In this document: piece by piece, positions 1 to 6,989 of the stretch | Layout of the letters: each line of letters starts with the position of its first letter | Numbering within the stretch: position 1 is the first letter of the stretch | Virus record (IMG/VR): IMGVR_UViG_3300035662_000091 | Location: 1 to 34,477 of that record | From: a virus | Length of the DNA: 34,477 nt | Strand: one strand, 5' to 3' | Notes under the pieces: generated by a model | Told to the model about the DNA's origin: nothing | The model's input: the letters and a program-made list of their open reading frames with translations, nothing else | Databases searched by the model: none | Position numbers and translations under genes: made by a program

Positions 1-298
1 CAGGGGCCTGGGTGGGGCCGCCGAGAAACACGCGGGATGGACTGTTCACCACCACTAGGTACTGGTCCCACGCCTCAGGGGCTAGGCCGATGGTGTTCAC
101 ATGCCAGCCGGTGAGCGCAACGGGCGGAGTGATGACTTCGCCATCGGGGCCGTATTCGCCGCCCTCGTAGATGGTGCCAACCTCATCGAGGGCATGGGTG
201 TGGCTGCTGGTGATCAGCTCGCCGTCTTCGTTGACCAGGCCCTCGGCGGCGGCGAGGGTGCGGAATTGGTTGCGGGTGGGGAAGCGGAAACAGTACAT
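1..298 (-). CDS. Small phage protein downstream of the tail fibres, C-terminus cut by window edge
   Basis: An open frame starts with ATG at 298, two bases after the stop of the adjacent adhesin gene, and stays open to the left edge for 99 codons. It begins MYCFRFPTRNQFRTLAAAEG and continues with acidic and glycine-rich stretches, then a tail containing GWHVNTIGLAPEAWDQYLVV. There is no signal peptide or membrane segment. From memory, similar small proteins occur at the end of tail-fibre clusters in other phages, but I cannot name a function. A role as fibre chaperone or accessory virion protein is only inferred from position. Tight spacing to its upstream neighbour argues for translation coupling. 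The 3' end lies outside the window. Confidence 0.75.
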   Translation of the reverse strand, partial: MYCFRFPTRNQFRTLAAAEGLVNEDGELITSSHTHALDEVGTIYEGGEYGPDGEVITPPVALTGWHVNTIGLAPEAWDQYLVVVNSPSRVFLGGPTQAP

Positions 299-300
299 AG

Positions 301-1641
301 TTAGAGGGTTATATTTTGCAGCGTGGAGTTGGGGAGGCGTTGGGGCCAGTAGGTGAGGCGGCGGATGGTGCCGTTCAGCCCGCCGCTGGCCGAATTGACG
401 TAAGCGCCAATATCCATTCGTGAATAGGCACCTAGGCTTGCAGCCGCAAAGGAGGATGGCGATGCCCCGTTGTACGAAACCGCGCAATCATTTGAATACG
501 CTGCCGCTGCTCGCCTAACTAAAGTGTTTACCGAAGGATTGACAACACCTTGAAGAGTGCCTGAGGACACGATGGCATAATTTCCGGTTGCGGGGAAATC
601 AAAGCCAAGCTGTAGCCTTGTCGTTGTAACCCCTGTTGACATTGTTAGGAACCATGCAGATGCGGTGTGGTTTAGGTCACTCCTGCGGCCATCTACATAG
701 ATTGTTCCCTCTGTCTGATTGTAAAACCCACTAAACGCACTGCCCGTGATACTCGCCACATCTGCGCTGCGGGTGACGGCTGTGGCGGATGTTGGAATTA
801 CGCTCGTGGCAAAAGCGCCCTGCTCTAACTGGGGGAGGCCGATGCGGAGGGTGATGTCGATGGCGGCACCGGATGATGCGGTAACTCGTATGTCGGTGGT
901 TACGCGAGCAGTGGTGGCACCGCCGTCCAAGGCTTTGACGTAGGAATATCGCTGCTGGGCCAGGGGGGCGCCTGATGGGGTGATGCCGGCGAGCCCAAAA
1001 GCAACGAATGCGCCCGCTGATGTTCGTTCAGTTATCGAGATTGATAGCGCCGAGATGTTGGCAAGGCTTCCGCCAACAACCTTAACGAACCATGATCCTG
1101 CCCACGTTTGCCCGTTGGACGCAACAATTTGCGTTTGCTGATCAGGCGTTGCAAGCACTGCATTGGCAAGGGCAGATGTCAGGGTGCCTTGCCAGCGAAT
1201 ATCAACGTAATTAATACCATCCTCCACTCCAGTTCCAACGACAGTACGAGTCAAGTCCTGCGAGCTGCCCAGCCCATCCCAATTCGTCGGCAGCGTCCCC
1301 GGCGTACCAGCCACCGCACCCACCATCGTGTTGTTGCGGATGCTGTTGGCCCTCTGCTCCTCCACCAACAACCCCAAGCTCTCCAGCGTCACCGGGTCGT
1401 GGGTGAACCTCGGCACGTTCGCCGCAACAATCTCGATCTGACCAGCGCTGTTCACGAACGTTCCGTCGCTCGCCCTAGTGAACGTGATCAGTTGCTGCCC
1501 GCTGACCGCATCGACCAGCGATTTCGACTCAGCGAAGCGCAGGTCCAGGGATGGCACAGCACGGGCGCGGCGCCAGAGGTCGTTCTTGGCCCACGAAGGA
1601 ACCGCAATCGCTCCTCTTAGGCTAGGAATGGCTATACTCAT
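301..1641 (-). CDS. Tail fibre/adhesin with probable carbohydrate-binding beta-sandwich
   Basis: The 446-residue protein carries a signature seen in many phage tail adhesins: FTRASDGTFVNSAGQI at about residues 54-69, NVPRFTHDP near 75-83 and GLLVEEQRAN near 90-99. The rest is Ser/Thr/Gly/Ala-rich and predicted mostly beta. The segment after residue 300 (GTIYVDGR and following) resembles laminin-G/concanavalin-type sugar-binding folds. It probably sits at the distal tail and contacts host-surface glycans. The start ATG overlaps the upstream stop as ATGA, so it is coupled to the small fibre protein at 1638-2027. Family resemblance is from recalled motifs; ligand and position on the virion are inference. 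Confidence 0.75.
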   Translation of the reverse strand: MSIAIPSLRGAIAVPSWAKNDLWRRARAVPSLDLRFAESKSLVDAVSGQQLITFTRASDGTFVNSAGQIEIVAANVPRFTHDPVTLESLGLLVEEQRANSIRNNTMVGAVAGTPGTLPTNWDGLGSSQDLTRTVVGTGVEDGINYVDIRWQGTLTSALANAVLATPDQQTQIVASNGQTWAGSWFVKVVGGSLANISALSISITERTSAGAFVAFGLAGITPSGAPLAQQRYSYVKALDGGATTARVTTDIRVTASSGAAIDITLRIGLPQLEQGAFATSVIPTSATAVTRSADVASITGSAFSGFYNQTEGTIYVDGRRSDLNHTASAWFLTMSTGVTTTRLQLGFDFPATGNYAIVSSGTLQGVVNPSVNTLVRRAAAAYSNDCAVSYNGASPSSFAAASLGAYSRMDIGAYVNSASGGLNGTIRRLTYWPQRLPNSTLQNITL

Positions 1642-2027
1642 GCCGTCACCTCCCCGGAAAGGATATAAGCATCAGTGCCAATGGGAAGTAGGGTTGCCAC
1701 CGCATACCGATAGGCAGTGCGAGTTGCGTTTAGCGCTGCGTTGATCGTCACCCCAGAAGCACCAGAGGCAATCACTTGCCCAGAACCAGTCTGGACAAAC
1801 ATGCAATCAAAGGTTGGCGTGAGTCCAGTGGGCACTGTGACGGTTACGTTGGAATTACTGGTAAAACACAGGATCTTGCTGCGGTCAGCTTCTGACAGTG
1901 CGTAACTGGTGCCAGAAATCGTGGCGAAACTGCTTGCGCCTGCAGCGCCTTGCACGCCAGGCAGCGCAACATTAACCTCGGTCTCCCCAGTTTCAATGAT
2001 CGCTACAACTGCTTGCTGGAAACTCAT
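1638..2027 (-). CDS. Small tail-fibre/adhesion domain protein
   Basis: This 129-residue protein has the pattern of a beta-rich module common in phage fibres: a TSYALSEADRSKILCFTS stretch, an SNVTVTVPTGLTP stretch, then SGQVIASGASGVTINAAL and a closing YILSGEV. It is probably a trimeric fibre segment or head-fibre-like adhesion domain. I place the start at the ATG at 2027, not the TTG at 2033. The upstream gene's stop, TGA, is followed by TC and then this ATG, and an AGGA lies 7 bases upstream of it. The same TGATCATG stop-start junction recurs at other gene pairs in the window. Exact virion location is unknown. Confidence 0.7.
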   Translation of the reverse strand: MSFQQAVVAIIETGETEVNVALPGVQGAAGASSFATISGTSYALSEADRSKILCFTSNSNVTVTVPTGLTPTFDCMFVQTGSGQVIASGASGVTINAALNATRTAYRYAVATLLPIGTDAYILSGEVTA

Positions 2028-2029
2028 GA

Positions 2030-2632
2030 TCAATTCCTAGAGAACGTCCGTTGAACTGTTGCATCGCCTGAAAGCCAGTAATACCTTTCTCCTCCCGCGC
2101 TTGTCAGGCTTACATCATAAGAATAAGAACCCTGGCCAAGCCCAGAAGAAACAGCAGGAGCCATGCTCATTAGGATTTCACCGTTGGCCGCGTCCGTAAT
2201 TGAGCAAGCAAAAGTTGCCACTTGCTGCTCGGTAATGGGATTGTAAAGGTCGGCATCAATAATATAGCCATTAAGATCAATGGGTTTGGCAACATAAAAC
2301 TGCCCAGAAGCAGTGCCACTTACATTCAGCTCGGTTCCACTAATAGTGGACGCAACCTTGAAAGCGCTTGAGCTAAGCCCTGACGCAATCACAAAGTAAA
2401 CGCGATTCAATTCCAGCCCGCAAGGCAATACAACATCTCCTGTCCCAATGGGATTCGCTGTAAATACCACTCGATCATTCGCCACAAGCTTGTGACAAGC
2501 CTTGGAAAAAGTAACGCCAGAGCCACTAACGGTAACAGCAGTTAAGTCTTGTCGCTCGTTAGTCACACGAAGAGCAGCCTTCCAAGTGGAGTTCTGGAGG
2601 ATGGTAATGTCGTAACTGGCTGGGTAGATCAT
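2030..2632 (-). CDS. Ig-like structural protein with inserted fibre domain
   Basis: The 200-residue protein looks like the product of a domain insertion. Its ends (YDITILQNSTW at about 7-17, then DLNGYIIDADLYNPITEQQV near 119-138 and GGERYYWLSGDA close to the end) match the order and spacing of the 112-residue protein at 4113-4451. Between them, about residues 33-117 form an extra beta module with DRVVFTANPIGTGDVVLPCG and VYFVIASGLSSSAFKVAST. That is a type commonly inserted in tail-fibre proteins. The protein is probably a baseplate- or fibre-attached adhesin. The start ATG overlaps the upstream stop (ATGA). Paralogy is judged by eye. Confidence 0.7.
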   Translation of the reverse strand: MIYPASYDITILQNSTWKAALRVTNERQDLTAVTVSGSGVTFSKACHKLVANDRVVFTANPIGTGDVVLPCGLELNRVYFVIASGLSSSAFKVASTISGTELNVSGTASGQFYVAKPIDLNGYIIDADLYNPITEQQVATFACSITDAANGEILMSMAPAVSSGLGQGSYSYDVSLTSAGGERYYWLSGDATVQRTFSRN

Positions 2633-3195
2633 GCAAGGCCCACCTCTAACGTGCTCATGCGCACTTGATAGGCAGTGCCACTGGCTGGCGTATATGCTCC
2701 TCTTGTCTCCAGCTCCGCAAAGATAGATGTTTGCCCGCTTGCCAACTTCAATTGACGACCAATGTAGTCCACTTGCGCGAAGAGCACGTCTCCCATGTCG
2801 ATGGGCGTGGGAAAGTCAACATAGCCCATGTAGGCATTAATCTCTCCGCTTGCCACGTTGAACACTGCATTGTCGGCAACTGCACTGGGGCTGCTATTGA
2901 ACAAATGCAATCGGAATCCTGCCATTCCCGATGGCACAACAGTTTTGCCAATCAGCAAAGAAGCACTTTGGGCTAACACTGAACCGCCACTAGGGCCAAT
3001 TCCGCTGAAAGTGTGAATGGCAGAAGTCGCCCCACCAACCACGTCACCAGCAGTATATCCAGACGCATTGCCGGGACGATTGAAGCTCACCACTGAACGA
3101 TATGCCCTGCCGTCTACACTGATGCTGGCTCCGTCTACATCTCCCCCCAGGAGTACGGCTTGGTACTGCTCACCATTGACAACTCTCTGGGCCAT
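2629..3195 (-). CDS. Hypothetical virion structural protein
   Basis: I do not recognise a named family in this 188-residue protein. It is beta-rich and low in charge, with YQAVLLGGDVDGASISVDGR near the N-terminus, a Gly/Ser middle and an amphipathic C-terminal half. Its place among fibre proteins, overlapping the next gene as ATGA, supports a tail-fibre or adhesin-accessory role. A TTG at 3204 would add three residues, but the ATG at 3195 has AGGAG ten bases upstream and is the better start. The upstream gap carries a CTAAG element 30 bases before this ATG. Confidence 0.65.
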   Translation of the reverse strand: MAQRVVNGEQYQAVLLGGDVDGASISVDGRAYRSVVSFNRPGNASGYTAGDVVGGATSAIHTFSGIGPSGGSVLAQSASLLIGKTVVPSGMAGFRLHLFNSSPSAVADNAVFNVASGEINAYMGYVDFPTPIDMGDVLFAQVDYIGRQLKLASGQTSIFAELETRGAYTPASGTAYQVRMSTLEVGLA

Positions 3196-3220
3196 AATCA
3201 GCAAGCTCCTATCTTTTTAT

Positions 3221-3225
3221 CTTAG
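3221..3225 (-). promoter_or_regulatory. Recurrent CTAAG-ATA element upstream of structural gene
   Basis: The minus strand reads CTAAGATAAAAAGATAGGAG. CTAAG starts 30 bases upstream of the ATG at 3195, and the AGGAG ribosome site follows. The same pentamer at nearly the same distance precedes three other tail genes (see 9729, 11073 and 22426). Function unknown: promoter, processing or translation element. Confidence 0.35.
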
Positions 3226-3234
3226 TGGCAAAAG

Positions 3235-4110
3235 CTATGGAGAGACGATTGCCTCTAGCGCTGCCACTCTTTGTTCTAAGAGCGTAAGTCTGTCTGTTGG
3301 CTCCCAGCGGTTAACAGAAGCGTTCCAAGCAAGAGCATCGCCGTCGTCTTTTGAGCCATTGGCTTCCACGTCGTGCAAGTCTTGAAGTCGCCTACCAGTG
3401 TCCCAGCGAACAAAAATGACGCCATTATTAGCTGCATTGACGACAGCAGCCACTGCCAGTTTCAAATTGGGAGCTTGCGGCTCCGTCTTCGTGAAGCCAC
3501 CAGGAACGCTTGGGTTGCACCACAGAATGTCGCCGTCAACATAGCTATTAGTGTTGATGCCGCGAATCTTTCCAAACACTGTCACATAGCCATCGCCAGC
3601 CCCGCCAATCTCTTGGTCTGTTACGCCGAAAAAGACATAGCCAGGCAGCGTGCCATCTGCAATCATCGGTGCCACTTTAATGCGCCCACTGTTACCAACA
3701 GCTCCAGCAAACCTTACTGCCGTCCCCTTGGGAATAGGGACCGTATTGCTATTGTTGCGGCACCGCACCATCGTCTCTTGACCAATGTAGTTGCTAATGC
3801 CCCCTTTCCCTAGTTCAAGAGTGCCTTCGTCTGCGTTCCAAGTAATCTCGCCATTACCTACGGCCTCACCTGCCGTTAGGTCAAAACGCAGCTTATCAAC
3901 GATGGGCTGATCCGTCCATTCGCTGTCATAATCCTGGCTTGAGCTTTTGACCAGCAGATCATTGGTGTTGCCGCCAGGCGCCATTCCAGGCGCCATTCCA
4001 GGCTGCCACACCTCTAAAGCAACGGGGGACGATGGGGAAACAACAAGGCTAGGTTGTTCCTCTCCAACAACCACTTGCGTTTGTTGCGTGGTTACTGTTA
4101 CTTGCGTCAT
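3235..4110 (-). CDS. Tail-fibre-like protein with C-terminal coiled coil
   Basis: The 291-residue protein has a Val/Thr-rich N-terminus (TQVTVTTQQTQVVVGEEQPS), a short PGMAPGMAPGG repeat and a central beta domain. In that domain, stretches such as VPIPKGTAVRFAG, GYVFFGVTDQEI and DGYVTVFGKIRG resemble a capsid-decoration/fibre fold that is common in phages. The end is a short heptad coiled coil (LTLLEQRVAALEAIV), suggesting trimerisation. It is probably a short fibre of tail or head. A TTG at 4140 could give ten more residues, but the ATG at 4110, two bases after the upstream TGA, fits better. Confidence 0.7.
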   Translation of the reverse strand: MTQVTVTTQQTQVVVGEEQPSLVVSPSSPVALEVWQPGMAPGMAPGGNTNDLLVKSSSQDYDSEWTDQPIVDKLRFDLTAGEAVGNGEITWNADEGTLELGKGGISNYIGQETMVRCRNNSNTVPIPKGTAVRFAGAVGNSGRIKVAPMIADGTLPGYVFFGVTDQEIGGAGDGYVTVFGKIRGINTNSYVDGDILWCNPSVPGGFTKTEPQAPNLKLAVAAVVNAANNGVIFVRWDTGRRLQDLHDVEANGSKDDGDALAWNASVNRWEPTDRLTLLEQRVAALEAIVSP

Positions 4111-4112
4111 AG

Positions 4113-4451
4113 TCAGCGCCCCGTCAAGCCAGGGTTCCAAAAGGCTGTGCCTTCCAGAAGGTAAAACTTGTCCCCACTGGGCTTTGTCACTAAAATGTCA
4201 TAGCGCCCTTGTTCTGTGATGCCACTGGTTACGGAAGCTGCCAGTCGGATCTTAAACATGCCGCTCGCTTGCACTGTCCACGGCAAGTCAAAAGTGGCAA
4301 TTTTAGTCGTGCCTGTTCGGTTCCATAGAGTGCCGCTAGTGGTGTAGCCGCTCATGTTAACAGGCGAGCCAGTGCTGTCCTTGTACTGAACGGGCAGATC
4401 GAAAGTGGCCCCTTGGTAGATAACTATGTCGTACGCGCCAGGGGCTGTCAT
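4113..4451 (-). CDS. Small Ig-like baseplate/fibre protein
   Basis: The 112-residue all-beta protein begins MTAPGAYDIVIYQGATFDLP. It contains NMSGYTTSGTLWN, a KIATFDLPW strand and a closing GDKFYLLEGTAFWNP. Order and spacing match the outer parts of the 200-residue protein at 2030-2632, which holds an extra internal domain, so the two are probably paralogues. The fold resembles small Ig-like subunits that mount fibres or receptor-binding proteins on a tail tip. It is separated by two bases from the next gene. Function is inferred from resemblance and position. Confidence 0.65.
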   Translation of the reverse strand: MTAPGAYDIVIYQGATFDLPVQYKDSTGSPVNMSGYTTSGTLWNRTGTTKIATFDLPWTVQASGMFKIRLAASVTSGITEQGRYDILVTKPSGDKFYLLEGTAFWNPGLTGR

Positions 4452-4476
4452 CCGTCACGCTACATTGACAATGCCC

Positions 4477-4731
4477 CTATTCTAAGGGTGCAGTGCTGAC
4501 AACGATCTCGCGACGGCGCAAGAAGCCATACTCTTCCTCCATTGCACCGAAGGCATTAAGGATGGTAACGGGCATATAGCCAGTGGCCATTGCAAAGCGA
4601 AAGAACGCTTCGCACAATGCACGTGCATTGTCGTTGCTGACTGTCATGTTCACTTCCTCATAAGCAGGTCCCATATCAGCTTTTTCAGTGGAGAAGCGGT
4701 GGGCAAAGGAAACAGTGTTAACGAAAGCCAT
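4477..4731 (-). CDS. Hypothetical small protein between tailspike and fibre genes
   Basis: I do not recognise this 84-residue protein. It starts MAFVNTVSFAHRFSTEKADM, has an Ala/Phe-rich helix (NDNARALCEAFFRFAMATGY) and ends in a charged LRRREIVVSTAPLE segment. It is co-oriented and closely packed with its neighbours, which supports it being real. Its start has no clear purine ribosome site. Instead a pyrimidine leader, TCTTTTCCC, abuts the ATG, and the same 14 bases through ATGGC occur at the start of the 46-residue gene at 6826-6966. The shared leader suggests common translational control. It could be a fibre-assembly helper; this is a guess. Confidence 0.6.
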   Translation of the reverse strand: MAFVNTVSFAHRFSTEKADMGPAYEEVNMTVSNDNARALCEAFFRFAMATGYMPVTILNAFGAMEEEYGFLRRREIVVSTAPLE

Positions 4732-4776
4732 GGGAAAAGAGCGGGCAGCCCATCCTATCAGCCAGCGCTTGCCTCG

Positions 4777-6789
4777 TCAATACTTCCTAGACACCTCAAG
4801 AGTCACGGTGCCGGTGGCGACGGTCGTTGAGGTAGTGGATTCATTCCGCAGCCACACGTCGATGGCGTCAGTGCGGCATTGACCAAACAGAAATGTAGCG
4901 TTAGTGGTGTTTTTGTCATAAGAAATCTTGTTGATAAAGTCTCCCAGTTTTACCCCAGGGGCTGAGATACTCAGGGTCGCCACATCGTTTGCGGCGATGG
5001 TGCCTGGGCTCCATGCGGAAGTGAAGGTTGATGGGTCAATACCGGGGGAGTTACGGACCACCGGAGGGAAGTTGTGAGTATCGGAACTCCTTTCTATGAT
5101 GTTTGTTGGGTTGTTTAGGGCGTTACAGCCGTCGATTACGACGTTTGTAGGGGTGGCGGCAACCTGAACACCGATACCTGGAATGCCCTCGAAGTCATCG
5201 TTATACCAGTCGCAGTTTCGGATTCGACCAGTGCCGATGGTTATGTCATCAGTTAATCCTATTGCCTCGACTCCAGTAGCTGGCTCAGTCCGTACTCGAA
5301 TGCCGTACTGAGCGTTATTCCAGCCGTCGATTATGTAGTTATCAATTAGGATATTTTGTCCTCGCTCTATCAGGATGCCTCCGCGGCCCGAGTTTCTAGC
5401 TACGTTGGTGGCTATGTTTAAGTTGGTTAGTTGGATGTTGCTTGTACGCAACGAGCTAACCCTAAGAGCGTCTAGCGTGTGACCACCGATTTGTCCTTTT
5501 ATACTTACACCCCTTATCGGCCAGCTCTCTGTAGCAGTTGCTCCAGGGCCGGAAATATTGACTCCATACCCATTATTGATGATTTGGAAAGCCGCTCCGC
5601 TGAATGTGTATGTCACCGTGTAGGTGGAGCCCGTAGTTGGTTCGGCTCCAGCAGGCGACCAATCAATGCCGCTTGTTGTTACATTGTAGTCTACTCCTTC
5701 CGTGTAGATAGTGCTCCCTTGCTTGACCTCTTTGACAAGCGTAACCGAGGACTCTGTTAGTAAGTCTGTCCCACCAGATGCGCCTTTTGTAAGTGTATCT
5801 GTCTTCTCGTTGATGGTCCTCGCTCCACCGCCGGAGATCCACCCATCCCAGAATACACTGGTGATGGTCCCGTTGGTTGCGCTAATGGCCAAGCCCGTCC
5901 CAACGCACTTGTCAGACATGCAGTTCACAAAGGAGACGTTGCCGATAAAGTCTCCGAACTGACTTAGTAGTTGATAGTTGGCATCCTGGGTTCCAGCGAT
6001 GTGAGCTTGATTGACCCAGAGGCCGTCACATCCGATGACCCGAAGACCTACAGACAAAGATGCCCCAGGGAATGGGTTGAGAGATGGACGACTTCCCCAT
6101 AGGTTAAGGTTGGAAATATAGTGGTTGGCACCAGGGTAGAACCCAGCAGAGATGGCTCCAATTAAGATGCCAAACCTTCCAGATGGTAGGGCTGGTCTAT
6201 CTTGAATATCAATGTAAAGGTTGTCTGCACGCAGCTCTGCACAGCTCCTGACCTCAATTCCGGCGTTGCCATTTTCGATAAGTATGTCTTTAACATACGG
6301 CATCCATATGTGCCTAAACGAGATGTGGTAGCCGGTTGTCATGGTGTCGGCTGTGGCAACTATTTTGCCATTGATAAGGCCAGTGGGGGAGAATGTATAG
6401 CGATAGGTGTCAAGGCTGGTTATGTCGTAGCCAAAGGTGAACGTCGGTCCATAGTTCGTTGACCTTGCAAGAATTGCTTTGTTTAGGTCGATCAGGATAT
6501 AGTTTCCTGGGACGGTAATTGTTGCCGTTAAGTTGTAAGTGACGCCGTGTTCTAGTTTGACAATGGCAGGGCGGTTGAGTGCTGCCGCTGCATTCACTGC
6601 TGCCTGTAGATTCTGCGTGGGCGTGCCACCAGTGAAGTCCGTGATATTGATTTCTAGCTTGTCAAGGTTGATGTCAATTTCTGGAGTGACCACCTTATCG
6701 ACAATAGGCTTCTTCCGCGGCCTTGAAGGTCGAGCATTGTTGTGAACGAAAAGGCTATTGATTGACGCTGGAGGATTAGTGCGGGCCAT
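4777..6789 (-). CDS. Tailspike with right-handed beta-helix
   Basis: The 670-residue protein has a basic N-terminus (RPSRPRKKP). A pectate-lyase-like beta-helix entry follows (NITDFTGGTPTQNLQAAVNA, about 48-67), then many short repeating strands to about residue 570 such as GILIERGQNILIDNYIIDGW. Residues about 326-398 are a separate beta module inserted in the helix (GSTIYTEGVDYNV, IDWSPAGAEPTTGSTYTVTY). The C-terminal 80 residues (SAWSPGTIAANDVATLSISA ... VTLEVSRKY) match a domain common at tailspike ends. Such spikes bind and often cleave host polysaccharide; I cannot assign catalytic residues. The ATG lacks a ribosome site, and a GC-rich hairpin lies 12 bases upstream. Confidence 0.85.
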   Translation of the reverse strand: MARTNPPASINSLFVHNNARPSRPRKKPIVDKVVTPEIDINLDKLEINITDFTGGTPTQNLQAAVNAAAALNRPAIVKLEHGVTYNLTATITVPGNYILIDLNKAILARSTNYGPTFTFGYDITSLDTYRYTFSPTGLINGKIVATADTMTTGYHISFRHIWMPYVKDILIENGNAGIEVRSCAELRADNLYIDIQDRPALPSGRFGILIGAISAGFYPGANHYISNLNLWGSRPSLNPFPGASLSVGLRVIGCDGLWVNQAHIAGTQDANYQLLSQFGDFIGNVSFVNCMSDKCVGTGLAISATNGTITSVFWDGWISGGGARTINEKTDTLTKGASGGTDLLTESSVTLVKEVKQGSTIYTEGVDYNVTTSGIDWSPAGAEPTTGSTYTVTYTFSGAAFQIINNGYGVNISGPGATATESWPIRGVSIKGQIGGHTLDALRVSSLRTSNIQLTNLNIATNVARNSGRGGILIERGQNILIDNYIIDGWNNAQYGIRVRTEPATGVEAIGLTDDITIGTGRIRNCDWYNDDFEGIPGIGVQVAATPTNVVIDGCNALNNPTNIIERSSDTHNFPPVVRNSPGIDPSTFTSAWSPGTIAANDVATLSISAPGVKLGDFINKISYDKNTTNATFLFGQCRTDAIDVWLRNESTTSTTVATGTVTLEVSRKY

Positions 6790-6801
6790 GGTGGTGACTA
6801 G

Positions 6802-6818
6802 GCCCGCACAGTGCGGGC
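6802..6818. other. GC-rich hairpin upstream of the tailspike start
   Basis: GCCCGCA, loop CAG (plus strand), TGCGGGC forms a perfect 7-bp stem with a 3-base loop between the stop of the 46-residue gene and the tailspike ATG. No T-run follows on either strand, so it is not a standard terminator. It could be an mRNA stability or translation-control element. Confidence 0.5.
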
Positions 6819-6825
6819 GGGATGA

Positions 6826-6966
6826 TTAGCTGCCTTGTCCTCGGCTCAATTTCCTGCCGTGACTCGGTTTACTGTGGGCGCCATTGCCCTGTCGCGTCTT
6901 TTTAGGGCGGGACACTGGGCGCTGATTGCGCTGCCCACTGATGCCAGTTTTAGCCTTGACTGCCAT
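6826..6966 (-). CDS. Small very basic protein (46 aa)
   Basis: An ATG at 6966 opens a 46-codon frame ending in TAA at 6826-6828, filling the gap between the tail fibre and the tailspike. The product begins MAVKAKTGISGQRNQRPVSR and ends HGRKLSRGQGS. It is rich in Lys, Arg, Gly and Ser, with almost no hydrophobic residues. Tiny basic proteins of this look recur in cyanophages as I remember them, usually without a known role. Nucleic-acid binding is possible from charge alone. There is no Shine-Dalgarno site. A pyrimidine tract (CTTTCTTTCTTTTCCC) abuts the ATG, partly identical to the leader of the gene at 4477-4731. Confidence 0.65.
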   Translation of the reverse strand: MAVKAKTGISGQRNQRPVSRPKKTRQGNGAHSKPSHGRKLSRGQGS

Positions 6967-6989
6967 GGGAAAAGAAAGAAAGCGACAGT

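Noticed and set aside
1108-1620. A 170-codon plus-strand frame opposite the adhesin gene
   Set aside because: The Arg/His/Gln-rich translation is typical of an antisense shadow; the minus-strand adhesin motifs are clear.
301-2632. Diversity-generating retroelement acting on the fibre cluster
   Set aside because: No reverse transcriptase gene, no adenine-biased variable repeat and no matching template repeat are visible near these adhesins.
6802-6818. GC-rich hairpin as a rho-independent terminator before the tailspike
   Set aside because: No T-run follows on either strand; it is listed only as a hairpin of unknown role.
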